Below are positions 26,221-34,863 of a stretch of DNA of 64,000 nucleotides, in pieces; position 1 is the first letter of the stretch, and each line of letters opens with the position of its first letter. The notes under the pieces were generated by a model. It ran no database searches. It had not been told where the DNA came from and saw only the letters and a program-made list of their open reading frames with translations. The position numbers and the translations under genes were made by a program. This stretch comes from Panacagrimonas sp965216845 (lineage in GTDB: Bacteria > Pseudomonadota > Gammaproteobacteria > Nevskiales > Nevskiaceae), in contig OZ244200.1 of assembly GCA_965216845.1 (NCBI GenBank), positions 2,294,001-2,358,000 of the forward strand. Reading direction: 5' to 3'.

Positions 26221-28187
26221 TTGCCCAGACATGGATTTTGCTCGTCCGAATCGGTGAACGGCGCCTGCGGACACTGCACATAGCGCAGGCGCGAGCCATT
26301 GGGTTGCAACTGATCGGCGCGAATTTCCTTCGGCGCGTTGCCGATGGTTCCGCCCAATGCCAGGCCCGCGTTGTGCAAGCCCAGGAAGGAAATCATGTCG
26401 TCCTGATCCACGCCGTCACCAGAGACGCCGATCCCGCCCACCAGTTGGGTTCCACGATAGATCGGCACGCTGCCGGGAAAGATTTGCGCACCGTTGCTGA
26501 GGCGACTCGGCGTGCTTGGGGTGTTCGGCATCTGGGTGCAGGCGCCCACTTCCACGTCTGGCCCTTGTCCCAGCAGGAACAGGACGTGTTGCAGGATGGC
26601 GTTGTTGACCAAGTCCAGCTGCAAGCCGGTGGAGAAGGGGCTCCACTGGTTCAATGGCTTTGACAGCGGGCCGTGACTCGCTCGTGAATTGCCGTCCGGG
26701 AAGAAGGGTCGGGACAGGTTGCCCCCGGAGCGGTCCGCAAACGCAAACGCGCCGTCACCCAGGGCCGTGGGGCTGCCCAATGTCAGCCGGACGGCGTTGA
26801 CGTAGTCCGTGAAATCAACCGAGCCGGCGCCGTCAAAGTATTCCGCATTCGGGGTGGCGAACAAATCATCCGCCGCCGCGGCATTGGAGAAGAAGGTTGC
26901 GGTTCTGGCTTTCTGCAGCGACACATCGGTGCCGAATACCGGACCATCACGCGTACGCGCGATCCCCAGGATCGCGCCGTAGGTGTCAACCACCGAAACG
27001 GTGACGCGGATCGGCGAGCCCAATGGCCTTCGAATTTGCGCGCGGCCGCGATTGGCGACTTCGATAGCCGAGCGGATGAGCTGTGTCACTTCGGCGGTGG
27101 TCAATGGCGCACCGTGCACATCTGCGTCTGTGGCATCGCGTGGCGCGAAGCGCTCATTGCCCTGATCATCCACCAGCACGAACGCGTCAAGGTCGGCGAA
27201 GGCCGACCCGGCGGGTTGATAGCCGGACTCGGCGAACCCGAATCGCGTGCCTGCGCGGATGCCGCCGGTGCTGTAGCTCGGCACTGCGACGAGCGTGCCG
27301 ATGTTGTCCAGGCTGGCAAAAGCCGGTGCATTGTCCGGATTGCTCGCCAGATCCGAGCGATCCGCATCGCTGAAGCGGAAGGTCTTGCCGTCCACCGTGA
27401 TGCGGTCACCGCGGCGGTCGTTCGGGGGTTCGAAGCCGAAGCTGCCGGCAATCGCAATGAGTTCGTCGATATCCCGGTCACGATCGCCGATGCTCAGGTC
27501 CAGCGAATACAGGCCATCGGCCATCACGCCGATGCCGCCAACCACGGTGCCGTTCTTGTACAGCGGCAGTCCGCCGGGATCGGCCGACAAACCCAGTGGT
27601 GATCGCTGCGGGCCGGCGCCGGCGGTATCACCGCTGAAGCGAGTGCTGAGATCGGAACAGGGCAAGGAGCTGAACTGCACGCCGAACAGCGGTCCCGAGG
27701 GTTGATTGGTTTCTCCGGGATTGAAATTTTCCTGCACGATCTGGCTTGCCGTGCGGGTGCTGAACGCATTGCCTTCCGAACTCAGATAGGCGCCGGTGAT
27801 GGCCTTGGCGATCGCTGCGGCGGCGTTGCCGAAGGTGCCGGCTGGAACATCGGGAATCGTCTGATCATCGACCAGCGTCAGGCCATCCAGGCCCGATACC
27901 ACGCCGCGCCCTGAGTCCACGCGGAAGCTTTCCGAAACCCCGTCCATCAGATAAACCGCGAGCACATTGCCCACCCGGTCCGTCACTGCGATCGCCGCGG
28001 TGGCATTGCGCGCTTGCGCTTCATTGACCGCCTGGGCAATGACGGTCTCCACATCCGAAACTTCCAGCCGGACGCCGGCATCCTGGCAGGCGCCATCACA
28101 GGCGGTGGGTTGAATTCCATCGCTGCCGCCGCCACAGGCCGCCAGCAGCAGCGCAAGTCCAATCCAAAGCTTGCGAATGCCGATCAT
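26217..28187 (-). CDS. Lipoprotein with two HbpS/GlcG-like (DUF336) domains
   Basis: 656 residues with a lipobox LAAC (Cys 18). Two copies of the HbpS/GlcG pattern are visible. The first, about 42-250, has AIAVTDRVGNVLAVY and GLPLYKNGTVVGGIGV. The second, about 365-640, has VSVVDTYGAILGIARTRDG, SLQKARTATFFSN, SVPIYRGTQLVGGIGVSGDGVDQDDMI. Related domains bind or degrade heme in some proteins; whether this one does is unknown. It overlaps both neighbours by 4 bases (ATGA on each side), so it is an integral part of the cytochrome operon. Possible roles are heme handling for cytochrome maturation, or a lipoprotein component of the complex. Confidence 0.75.
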   Translation of the reverse strand: MIGIRKLWIGLALLLAACGGGSDGIQPTACDGACQDAGVRLEVSDVETVIAQAVNEAQARNATAAIAVTDRVGNVLAVYLMDGVSESFRVDSGRGVVSGLDGLTLVDDQTIPDVPAGTFGNAAAAIAKAITGAYLSSEGNAFSTRTASQIVQENFNPGETNQPSGPLFGVQFSSLPCSDLSTRFSGDTAGAGPQRSPLGLSADPGGLPLYKNGTVVGGIGVMADGLYSLDLSIGDRDRDIDELIAIAGSFGFEPPNDRRGDRITVDGKTFRFSDADRSDLASNPDNAPAFASLDNIGTLVAVPSYSTGGIRAGTRFGFAESGYQPAGSAFADLDAFVLVDDQGNERFAPRDATDADVHGAPLTTAEVTQLIRSAIEVANRGRAQIRRPLGSPIRVTVSVVDTYGAILGIARTRDGPVFGTDVSLQKARTATFFSNAAAADDLFATPNAEYFDGAGSVDFTDYVNAVRLTLGSPTALGDGAFAFADRSGGNLSRPFFPDGNSRASHGPLSKPLNQWSPFSTGLQLDLVNNAILQHVLFLLGQGPDVEVGACTQMPNTPSTPSRLSNGAQIFPGSVPIYRGTQLVGGIGVSGDGVDQDDMISFLGLHNAGLALGGTIGNAPKEIRADQLQPNGSRLRYVQCPQAPFTDSDEQNPCLGK

Positions 28188-29923
28188 GGTGCCTGCTCTC
28201 CGGCTGATGGTTGCGCGTGTGCTGCTTCGAACTTGCGCTGACTGGCTTCAATATCCCAAAGTGGCGTGCTGTGCTCGTGGTAGACGTGGCAATCCACGCA
28301 AGCGCTGGCGACCTGCGCCTTGCCTGCTTCGTCGCCGTGACAATCCTTGCAGACAGCGATCTCGGGAAGCAGCACGTCCTCGCCCTGGCTGGAGCTTTCG
28401 GCGGCGTGGCAGTCCGAACAGGGTTGCATTTCATGCGCGCCGTGATCGAACCAGGAACGTCGCATGGCATGTTCTTCCAGTGCCAACGGGGCGATATCCC
28501 AGGGCAAGCGCTGATCGCCGGTCTCTTCCACCAGGTGGCAATAACGGCACAGGCGGCCTTCGAATACCTCACGTACCGCCAGCTCACCTTGCGCCGCCGA
28601 CCAGGAGGCCACTGCTTGTTTTTGTTCGATGATTTCACGTTGCGGACCGGGCCGGCGGCGCGCTGGAGCGGCCGGCAGGGTGCCGAGTTCCTTGACGTTG
28701 CCACTCAAGGCCTTGGCCGCGAAGTAGTCACGCAACACACCAGCGACTTCAGCCGGCTGCCCGTGAGGCACGATGCGCTGCGGGTTGTCCGGATCAAACT
28801 CCAGGCGATGACAGTCCGCGCAGTGCGCTTGCATATCCACCGGCGCGAAACTGATGTCGCCCCGGTCCGCCACGTGGCAATCCGCGCATTCCATGACGCG
28901 CGTGCCCTCGGGTGCATCCACGCCTTGTTCGTCCAGATGCAAATCGTGTGGGAAGATCAGGTTGATTTCCTCGCGCAGCGGCTCACTGCCACCTTGTGGC
29001 GTTGCCTTCCATTCAAAACGCTTGTCTTCGGCCTTGTAAGTGGCCACCTGCGGCGCGAACGGCGGATGGCTGGTGGAAAAGTCACGCACGCTTTTCAATG
29101 CGGTGCCGGCGAACTGATCACTCGGTTTGGCGTGACAATCCGTACATTGCGCGGCGTCCCGCACGATGGTCCCGGATTCACCGTTGTGCTCGCGATGGCA
29201 GTCCGTACAGTCGGCCGCTGCGAATTCGGGCATGGACAGGAACTCGGGCACATCGATGTGTTGCCGAACCTGATCGTGGCAGGCCAGACAGGCGTCATTC
29301 TGGACCGGCTTGAACGGCTCGACATGACAAGCCCCGCAGTCGTCCTCGAAATAGGCGTGAACACCGGAGACTTCGCCGGACAACCAGACTTGATCGGACA
29401 CCGCCGCCGGCGTCACCTCCGCCACCGCGTCGGTGGAGGCGTAACGTGAAGCCAGCGGAAACAACAGCATGGTGACCAGAATCAGAACAAAGCCCGCCCA
29501 CGCCAGGCCGCGCTTGCTCAGCCCGGTGTCGGTGAGCGCCATCTGCTGCGCCTGACGCTCTTCTTGCTGTTGCGCCTTGGCGCTGACTTTTTCTTCCAGC
29601 AACAAGGCCAGGTCGGTGCCCAGCTCCGGCTTGATGACGGTGAGGCGGAAACGCCCAAGATCGATACTGTCGCCAATATCCAGCATGCTGGCCGGGCAGG
29701 GACGGCCATTGACCCAAACGCCGTTGGTCTGACGCGACTGAACCCGATAGGGGCCGCCTTGGGCGAGGTCGATGACGGCGTGTTCCAGCGCAACGCGCGG
29801 GTCAGGAATCTGAATATCCTGGTCCGTACCACGGCCGACCTTGACGGTTCCCGCATCGATCATGCGGTCGGCGTAGGAGGTTGCGCCTTGCTTGGTTTCT
29901 TGTTTTCGGATCAGGACGCGCAT
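28184..29923 (-). CDS. FHA domain - membrane helix - decaheme cytochrome c
   Basis: 579 residues. Residues 1-100 form a cytoplasmic forkhead-associated domain (VGRGTDQDIQI, TNGVWVNG), one membrane helix lies at about 138-158, and the rest is periplasmic with ten CXXCH motifs at about 196, 212, 239, 260, 346, 368, 459, 502, 525 and 542. FHA domains read phosphothreonine; here the SxxH motif reads ALEH, so the phosphate-contacting Ser is replaced by Ala, while Gly-Arg, the His and the Asn-Gly residues remain. I infer an inner-membrane-anchored periplasmic electron carrier with a cytoplasmic protein-binding head. It is 6 bases downstream of the b-type-like membrane gene. Confidence 0.87.
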   Translation of the reverse strand: MRVLIRKQETKQGATSYADRMIDAGTVKVGRGTDQDIQIPDPRVALEHAVIDLAQGGPYRVQSRQTNGVWVNGRPCPASMLDIGDSIDLGRFRLTVIKPELGTDLALLLEEKVSAKAQQQEERQAQQMALTDTGLSKRGLAWAGFVLILVTMLLFPLASRYASTDAVAEVTPAAVSDQVWLSGEVSGVHAYFEDDCGACHVEPFKPVQNDACLACHDQVRQHIDVPEFLSMPEFAAADCTDCHREHNGESGTIVRDAAQCTDCHAKPSDQFAGTALKSVRDFSTSHPPFAPQVATYKAEDKRFEWKATPQGGSEPLREEINLIFPHDLHLDEQGVDAPEGTRVMECADCHVADRGDISFAPVDMQAHCADCHRLEFDPDNPQRIVPHGQPAEVAGVLRDYFAAKALSGNVKELGTLPAAPARRRPGPQREIIEQKQAVASWSAAQGELAVREVFEGRLCRYCHLVEETGDQRLPWDIAPLALEEHAMRRSWFDHGAHEMQPCSDCHAAESSSQGEDVLLPEIAVCKDCHGDEAGKAQVASACVDCHVYHEHSTPLWDIEASQRKFEAAHAQPSAGEQAP

Positions 29924-29929
29924 CGGGCG

Positions 29930-30862
29930 CTACCAGTAGAGAAACACGCTGATGATGTGGGCGATCAGCGCTGCAAGCAGCGCAAACGTCGCCGGCACAT
30001 GCACGTACAGCCAGATCTGCATGCGTGCATGCAGTTGAATGTCTCGGTTCAAGCGGGCAACCAGCTCTTTTCGTCGGCTCAAGGCGTCCAGCAGCTGTTG
30101 GATGCGGCCGGCTTCCTGCTCACCCTTGGCCGAGCTCTTGACGATCTGATCCGCCATGAACATCACGGTGGACTGCATTTCCTGATTGGCCTTGCGCTTG
30201 GATGCCTGCGCCAGCTTGTTGGCGCGTGAAACCAGGGTCTGCTCGAACACCTCGAATTCCTTGCGCTCAGGCTCCTTGGGTCCGAACAATTGCGCCAGCA
30301 CCCCGCCGCCGATTCGAATACGTTGCACCGAACGCACCACCACCTGATGGATTTCCGGGCTGAGCTGATCTGCCAGTTGCAGCGCCTGCGCGTTCAAATC
30401 CTCGATTTCCTCCAGCATCGCTTCACGGGTTTGGCCGTGGCGGTTGGCGGTCACCGATTCGGGAAAGCGCGAATAAATCAAAATGCCGTACATGCCGCTG
30501 AAAATCACCAGCATCATCAACGCATAGGCCAGCGTGTGCACGTTCCAGCCGAATTGGAATCCGCAGTGCAGGGTGGCGACCACGATCAACGAAAGTCCCA
30601 GATAGACGTGGGCGGACACCCAGCCCTTGACGTTGCCACGACCGGTGGCATAACGCCGTTTGCGCACCCCCAGCCAGGTCAGCATGAGGATGAGAAAGGC
30701 GCCGATGCCGCCCAGACCATAGCCCAGCCAGGTGCCGCCGTTGGGTCCATCCAGCGGCTGATGGATGGCGTAAAGAATCAACGACCCGGTGCACAACAGC
30801 GCTGCCAGTTTCAGGTCGCGGTAGCCGCGGTGCTGCAGAAAACCAACGTGCGTTTGGGCCAT
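29930..30862 (-). CDS. Multihistidine membrane protein, probable b-type cytochrome
   Basis: 310 residues with about five membrane segments (about 16-34, 46-66, 82-102, 107-129, 285-305). Histidines lie in or next to the helices (H34, H85, H99, H109, H278, H288, H302), enough to ligate one or two b hemes. A long charged cytoplasmic or periplasmic helical region (about 145-275) separates helix 4 from helix 5. I do not recognise the family; a heme-b quinone/ferredoxin-linked membrane step is inferred from the His pattern and from its place between the Fe-S flavoprotein and the FHA-decaheme protein. It begins 1 base from the previous stop. Confidence 0.6.
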   Translation of the reverse strand: MAQTHVGFLQHRGYRDLKLAALLCTGSLILYAIHQPLDGPNGGTWLGYGLGGIGAFLILMLTWLGVRKRRYATGRGNVKGWVSAHVYLGLSLIVVATLHCGFQFGWNVHTLAYALMMLVIFSGMYGILIYSRFPESVTANRHGQTREAMLEEIEDLNAQALQLADQLSPEIHQVVVRSVQRIRIGGGVLAQLFGPKEPERKEFEVFEQTLVSRANKLAQASKRKANQEMQSTVMFMADQIVKSSAKGEQEAGRIQQLLDALSRRKELVARLNRDIQLHARMQIWLYVHVPATFALLAALIAHIISVFLYW

Positions 30863-30863
30863 G

Positions 30864-33266
30864 TCAGGTTCCGGGCAGGGAAACTTTCAGGAATTCTTCC
30901 GGGCTGACGCGCAGCGCCGCGCCGGTCGGGCAGGCGCGCACGCAAGCCGGACCTTCATCCAGGTTCTTGCACATGTCGCACTTGGCCGCTTTCTTGACGC
31001 CGGTGCCGGCCTGACCACGACCGCCGGGTTCGTCACCGCCGAACAGCATCCAGCGCCACAGGCTGGGGCGACTCTTGGCCTCGACGCCCATCTGAATCAC
31101 GCCATAGGGGCAGTTGCGTTCGCAGTTTCCGCAGCCGATGCAGGCTTCGGAGATGAACACCTCGCCGCCGGGCGAGCGGCGGATGGCGTCCGGCGGACAC
31201 TCCTTCATGCAGTGCGGGTGTTCGCAGTGACGGCAGGAGGTAGGTACGTGCAACTGGTTGAAGGTGGGGCCGGCCTCACGGTTGAGTCGGGACAGGTTGC
31301 CGTGGGTGGCGGCACAGGCCTTTTCACACTGATCACAACGCACACACAGGGATTCGTCGATCAGCAGCACGTCGGTGGCCTCGCCCAAGCCCTGTTGCAT
31401 CAGAAAGCTGATGACATTGCCTTGAACGCCCGTTCCTTGGCTGTGGTAGGCGACGTTGCTGGCCACACGCGATTTGTAAACCTCGCGCACCCGCTCGGCC
31501 AGCGCCGGATAGCGCCCCATCATAGCCTTGAACACTTCGCCTTCCAGGCGGATGGTTTCGGTACTCACTGCTGCTCTTACGGTGGCGGTCCGGGGCAGGT
31601 CCGACACCAGCGCCATTTCACCCACGTACTGCCCGGCCGGCACATAGGCCAGCACCACCTCCTGACCGCCAAAGCTTCGCGATACCGTGACCGAGCCGCG
31701 CCGAATCAGGTGCAGCGCATCGCCCGGCTCGCCTTCGGCGAACAGCGGCGCGTTGGCGTCGAAATTCTCGATGGTTGCACTGGCCACCAGTTCTTCCAGA
31801 TCCGCCGGCGACATGCCGGGCGCGATCTGGGTTTCGATGACGCGTTGCAAGAAGGCTTCATCCAACACGCGCTTGACCGCATCCACGCTGTTGATCAACT
31901 TCAGCGTGGTCTTGCGCGGTGACTCGATCAGCACACAGTTCTGACCCGCGCGCACGGTGGCGCTGCGGCGTCGACCGGAGATCAAACTCATTTCGCCGAA
32001 GAATTGCCCGGAGCCGATGCTGACGCGGCGGCTTGAATCGTTCGGGTCGATTTCAATGTCGGCCGATCCGTCGACGATGGAATAGAAGCTGTCGCTGTAA
32101 TCGTTATGCGCGAACACCACATCGTCAGGCGCGGGGGTGCGCACATCCGAGTCCAGCAGGAATTCGCGCAATTGCAGCGGCGTAAGCGGCGCCAGCAAGG
32201 GTACGCGCGACTGAATCATTTCCAGCGTGGCATCGATGTCACCGCTGAAGTCGGGGAAGTTTTCAAACTTCTCGCGCAGCAGGGGCGCATCGGCCGGTTC
32301 CGGGCGGCGACCTTCGATGAATTCAATGACCTCCCAGCCCTGATTCATCGCTTGCTTGATCAGCGGAAAGCCGGCAAGCGCGCCGATGATGTACAAACCC
32401 GGCACATTGGATTCGTAGGTTGGCGAGACCACCGGCACGCTGCTGGGGTCATCGCTGGGGAATTCAATTCCGCAAGACTCGACGAACTTGCGCGGGGGCA
32501 GGGCACCCAAGCGTGCAATGATGCGATCCACCGGCACCACCGCCTCGCCGTCGGCGGTCTTGAGTACCAGTTCGCCGACGTTCGAGCCGCCGGCGGTGCT
32601 GCGTGCTTCTTTTGGCGAGCTGCTGTAGAAGCAGCGGATCTTGCCGCCGTCGATGGCCTTGAGAATCGCCTGTTCGTTGCCTTCCTTGGCACGGCTGAAT
32701 TCATCACGACGATTGACGATGTAAACCGTGTTGTTTTCTGACAGCGCTACCGCATTTTCGATGGCCGCGTCACCGGCGCCGATGACGGCGATGGTTTCGC
32801 CGTGATATTCATCCGGATCGTCCAGCTGATACTGGACCCAGTCCAGATCCTGGCCCGGGACGCCCATCTTGCGCAGGTTGCCCTGCAGGCCAATGCCCAT
32901 CACCACGTATTCGGCGGTGACCTTGTCCCCGCTGGCGAGCTCCAGCGAGAAATTGCCTTTTTCGCCGCCAATGGCCTTGACTTCGGCCTTGTGGCGCACA
33001 TTGGTGTTGACCGCTGCCACACCCTGATTCCAGGCGGCGAGAATCTGTTCGCGCTTGCCGGCTTCGAACGGTACCGTGGCACGCAACGGCAACACGTCCG
33101 GCGTGGCCATGACGTGCTTGCCCTTCTGGTAGCGGAAGATGGTGTTGGAAAGGTGCGCCTCGGCTTCCAGCAGCACGTGCGAAACGCCGAGTTCAGCGGC
33201 GTGCGCGGCTGCTGATTTTCCGGCTGGCCCGCTTCCTACGACAGCAATTTTGAAATCCGTCGCCAC
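30864..33266 (-). CDS. FAD/NAD(P) oxidoreductase - two cNMP domains - four-cluster ferredoxin fusion
   Basis: 800 residues from the GTG at 33266, preceded by GGGGGAG; the frame is open further upstream but would run into the divergent promoter. Domains in order: an FAD/NAD(P) thioredoxin-reductase-like fold (about 5-320; AVVGSGPAGKSAA, AVIGAGDAAIE, no CXXC redox pair); cyclic-nucleotide-binding domain 1 (about 365-470; FGEMSLISGRRRSATV) and 2 (about 490-600; VGEMALVSDLPRTATV), both with the phosphate-cassette Arg; then a ferredoxin domain with sixteen cysteines in four groups (C641-651, C678-690, C709-719, C763-779) as in PsrB/DmsB-type subunits. No signal, so cytoplasmic. Likely the electron entry module of the operon, controlled by a nucleotide ligand. 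Confidence 0.88.
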   Translation of the reverse strand: MATDFKIAVVGSGPAGKSAAAHAAELGVSHVLLEAEAHLSNTIFRYQKGKHVMATPDVLPLRATVPFEAGKREQILAAWNQGVAAVNTNVRHKAEVKAIGGEKGNFSLELASGDKVTAEYVVMGIGLQGNLRKMGVPGQDLDWVQYQLDDPDEYHGETIAVIGAGDAAIENAVALSENNTVYIVNRRDEFSRAKEGNEQAILKAIDGGKIRCFYSSSPKEARSTAGGSNVGELVLKTADGEAVVPVDRIIARLGALPPRKFVESCGIEFPSDDPSSVPVVSPTYESNVPGLYIIGALAGFPLIKQAMNQGWEVIEFIEGRRPEPADAPLLREKFENFPDFSGDIDATLEMIQSRVPLLAPLTPLQLREFLLDSDVRTPAPDDVVFAHNDYSDSFYSIVDGSADIEIDPNDSSRRVSIGSGQFFGEMSLISGRRRSATVRAGQNCVLIESPRKTTLKLINSVDAVKRVLDEAFLQRVIETQIAPGMSPADLEELVASATIENFDANAPLFAEGEPGDALHLIRRGSVTVSRSFGGQEVVLAYVPAGQYVGEMALVSDLPRTATVRAAVSTETIRLEGEVFKAMMGRYPALAERVREVYKSRVASNVAYHSQGTGVQGNVISFLMQQGLGEATDVLLIDESLCVRCDQCEKACAATHGNLSRLNREAGPTFNQLHVPTSCRHCEHPHCMKECPPDAIRRSPGGEVFISEACIGCGNCERNCPYGVIQMGVEAKSRPSLWRWMLFGGDEPGGRGQAGTGVKKAAKCDMCKNLDEGPACVRACPTGAALRVSPEEFLKVSLPGT

Positions 33267-33396
33267 GCTTGCTCGCTCCCCCCGTTGCTCGCAGACATAA
33301 CTTAGAACGAACGCTTCAACTCGGCAAGGGTTTTCGGTTACATTGGCTGCGACAACGGCTGCTGGTGCAGTCGATTCGCCGATGGGGGAGTCGCCG
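33267..33396. promoter_or_regulatory. Divergent promoter region of the cytochrome cluster
   Basis: 130 bases separate the divergent genes. On the plus strand TTCAAC, a 17-base spacer and TTACAT can be read; on the minus strand TTGCCG, a 17-base spacer and TAAGTT. Both are only fair matches to sigma-70. GGGGGAG ribosome sites precede both starts. No clear operator palindrome was found. Confidence 0.4.
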
Positions 33397-34713
33397 ATGA
33401 TGTCCATTTTGCGCATTACCTTGCTCGTCGTGGCGCAAGCCATATTCGCGGTTGTTGCGGTCAATGCGGCGCCGTTGCCCTCGGATGCAAAGCACTTGGG
33501 GGTCGCCAGCTGCGCCGGCTCCACCTGTCACGGTGCGGTCAAGCCCATCGGCAAGTACGAAATTCGGCAGGACGAATACTTCATCTGGCAACGCAAGGAT
33601 GCGCACGCGCAGGCGCACAAGCTGCTGCTGGAAGGTCGTTCGGATCGGATTTCGCGCAATCTGGGATGGGGCAAGGCCGCCGAAGCGGACGGCTGCCTGG
33701 TGTGCCATACCGACCACATCGCGCCGTCGGCGCAGGGCGAAAAATGGCTGATGAGCGATGGCGTGGGTTGCGAAGCCTGTCACGGTGGCTCGGAGAACTG
33801 GATCGGCTCGCATGTTGATGGATACGACAGCCGCGAAGCCGCAATCAAAGATGGGCTTTACCCGACGTGGGACGATGCCGCGCGCGCTGAGATGTGTCTG
33901 TCCTGTCACCAGAGTGACGCCAAGCGACCGATGACGCATGCCATCATGGCGGCGGGTCATCCGCCGCTGCTGTTCGAGCTGGACACCTTCGGCACACTGG
34001 CGCCTTATCACCATGACGTTGATCCCGACTATGTGGAACGAAAAGGTGAGCAGGATGCGGCACGCAGTTGGGCGGTCGGTCAGGCGATGGCGGCCGATAT
34101 GCTGCTGGGGAATCTGGCGCAGGGTCGCCACAAAAACGGGCTGATGCCAGAACTCGCCTTTTTCGATTGCGACGCTTGTCACCACTCTATGGAGGCTCAG
34201 CGCTGGCATGCCGGACGCACCGGCAACACGCCACCGGGAACCGTACCGTTGCTGGACGCATCCATGGTCATGACCGGCGCCTGGCTGAGCGCGGTGGATC
34301 CGGCGTTGGCATCAAGGTGGCGGCAGCGCTGGAAGGCGCTTTATGCCAGTGGTATTGGCGGCGAATCCGCGTTGCAACAACAAGCCAAGAAACTGCAGGG
34401 ATTGCTGCGTGAGTCGGTGTTGTTGCGCGCCAAGTCCACCAGGCTGGACGATGCCCAGTTGAAGCGTGTGTTGTCTTCGGTGATTGCCGCGGCATCCGGC
34501 GCGCATGCGGGCGACTTCCAGTTCGCGCAACAAACCGCCATGGCATCGCTGGTTTTGGGCAGCGCCATCGGGCAGCGTCGCGGCCAGGCGCTGCTGCCGT
34601 CGGAACAAAAAGCCATTGATGATCTTTACGCCGCGGTGCAGGATCGTGATCGTTTCAGTGCCTCGGTGTATCGCAAGGCCTTGAATCGGGTGAAGTCGGC
34701 GCTGAGGGTGTAG
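33397..34713 (+). CDS. Multiheme cytochrome c (c554-like)
   Basis: 438 residues from the ATG at 33397, chosen for the GGGGGAG site 6 bases before it. The signal peptide (about 5-25) ends VNAAP. Four CXXCH motifs (about 100, 125, 167, 258) and one CX4CH motif (CAGSTCH, about 39) give five probable hemes, as in cytochrome c554-type proteins. The C-terminal 170 residues lack heme motifs and look helical. Soluble periplasmic localisation is inferred. Divergent from the six-gene operon, it may ferry electrons between its inner- and outer-membrane parts. Confidence 0.83.
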   Translation: MMSILRITLLVVAQAIFAVVAVNAAPLPSDAKHLGVASCAGSTCHGAVKPIGKYEIRQDEYFIWQRKDAHAQAHKLLLEGRSDRISRNLGWGKAAEADGCLVCHTDHIAPSAQGEKWLMSDGVGCEACHGGSENWIGSHVDGYDSREAAIKDGLYPTWDDAARAEMCLSCHQSDAKRPMTHAIMAAGHPPLLFELDTFGTLAPYHHDVDPDYVERKGEQDAARSWAVGQAMAADMLLGNLAQGRHKNGLMPELAFFDCDACHHSMEAQRWHAGRTGNTPPGTVPLLDASMVMTGAWLSAVDPALASRWRQRWKALYASGIGGESALQQQAKKLQGLLRESVLLRAKSTRLDDAQLKRVLSSVIAAASGAHAGDFQFAQQTAMASLVLGSAIGQRRGQALLPSEQKAIDDLYAAVQDRDRFSASVYRKALNRVKSALRV

Positions 34714-34774
34714 CGCGGCACAATCGCCATCGCCGTTTTGGTGGAGGATTTGCGTCGGCCCCTGAACCGGCGCG

Positions 34775-34783
34775 TGTTATAAT
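34775..34783 (+). promoter_or_regulatory. Extended -10 promoter of gyrA
   Basis: A TG-T-TATAAT extended -10 element; the TATAAT is perfect and no good -35 is seen 17 bases upstream. It lies about 80 bases before the gyrA start. The leader in between has no strong hairpin. Confidence 0.65.
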
Positions 34784-34863
34784 TTGTTCACATTTATCTC
34801 TCTAACGAGACACCTGCGGGCAGTCCCAACGGCTGACCGGCGCGGGATTGTTGGCGTCTGCCC

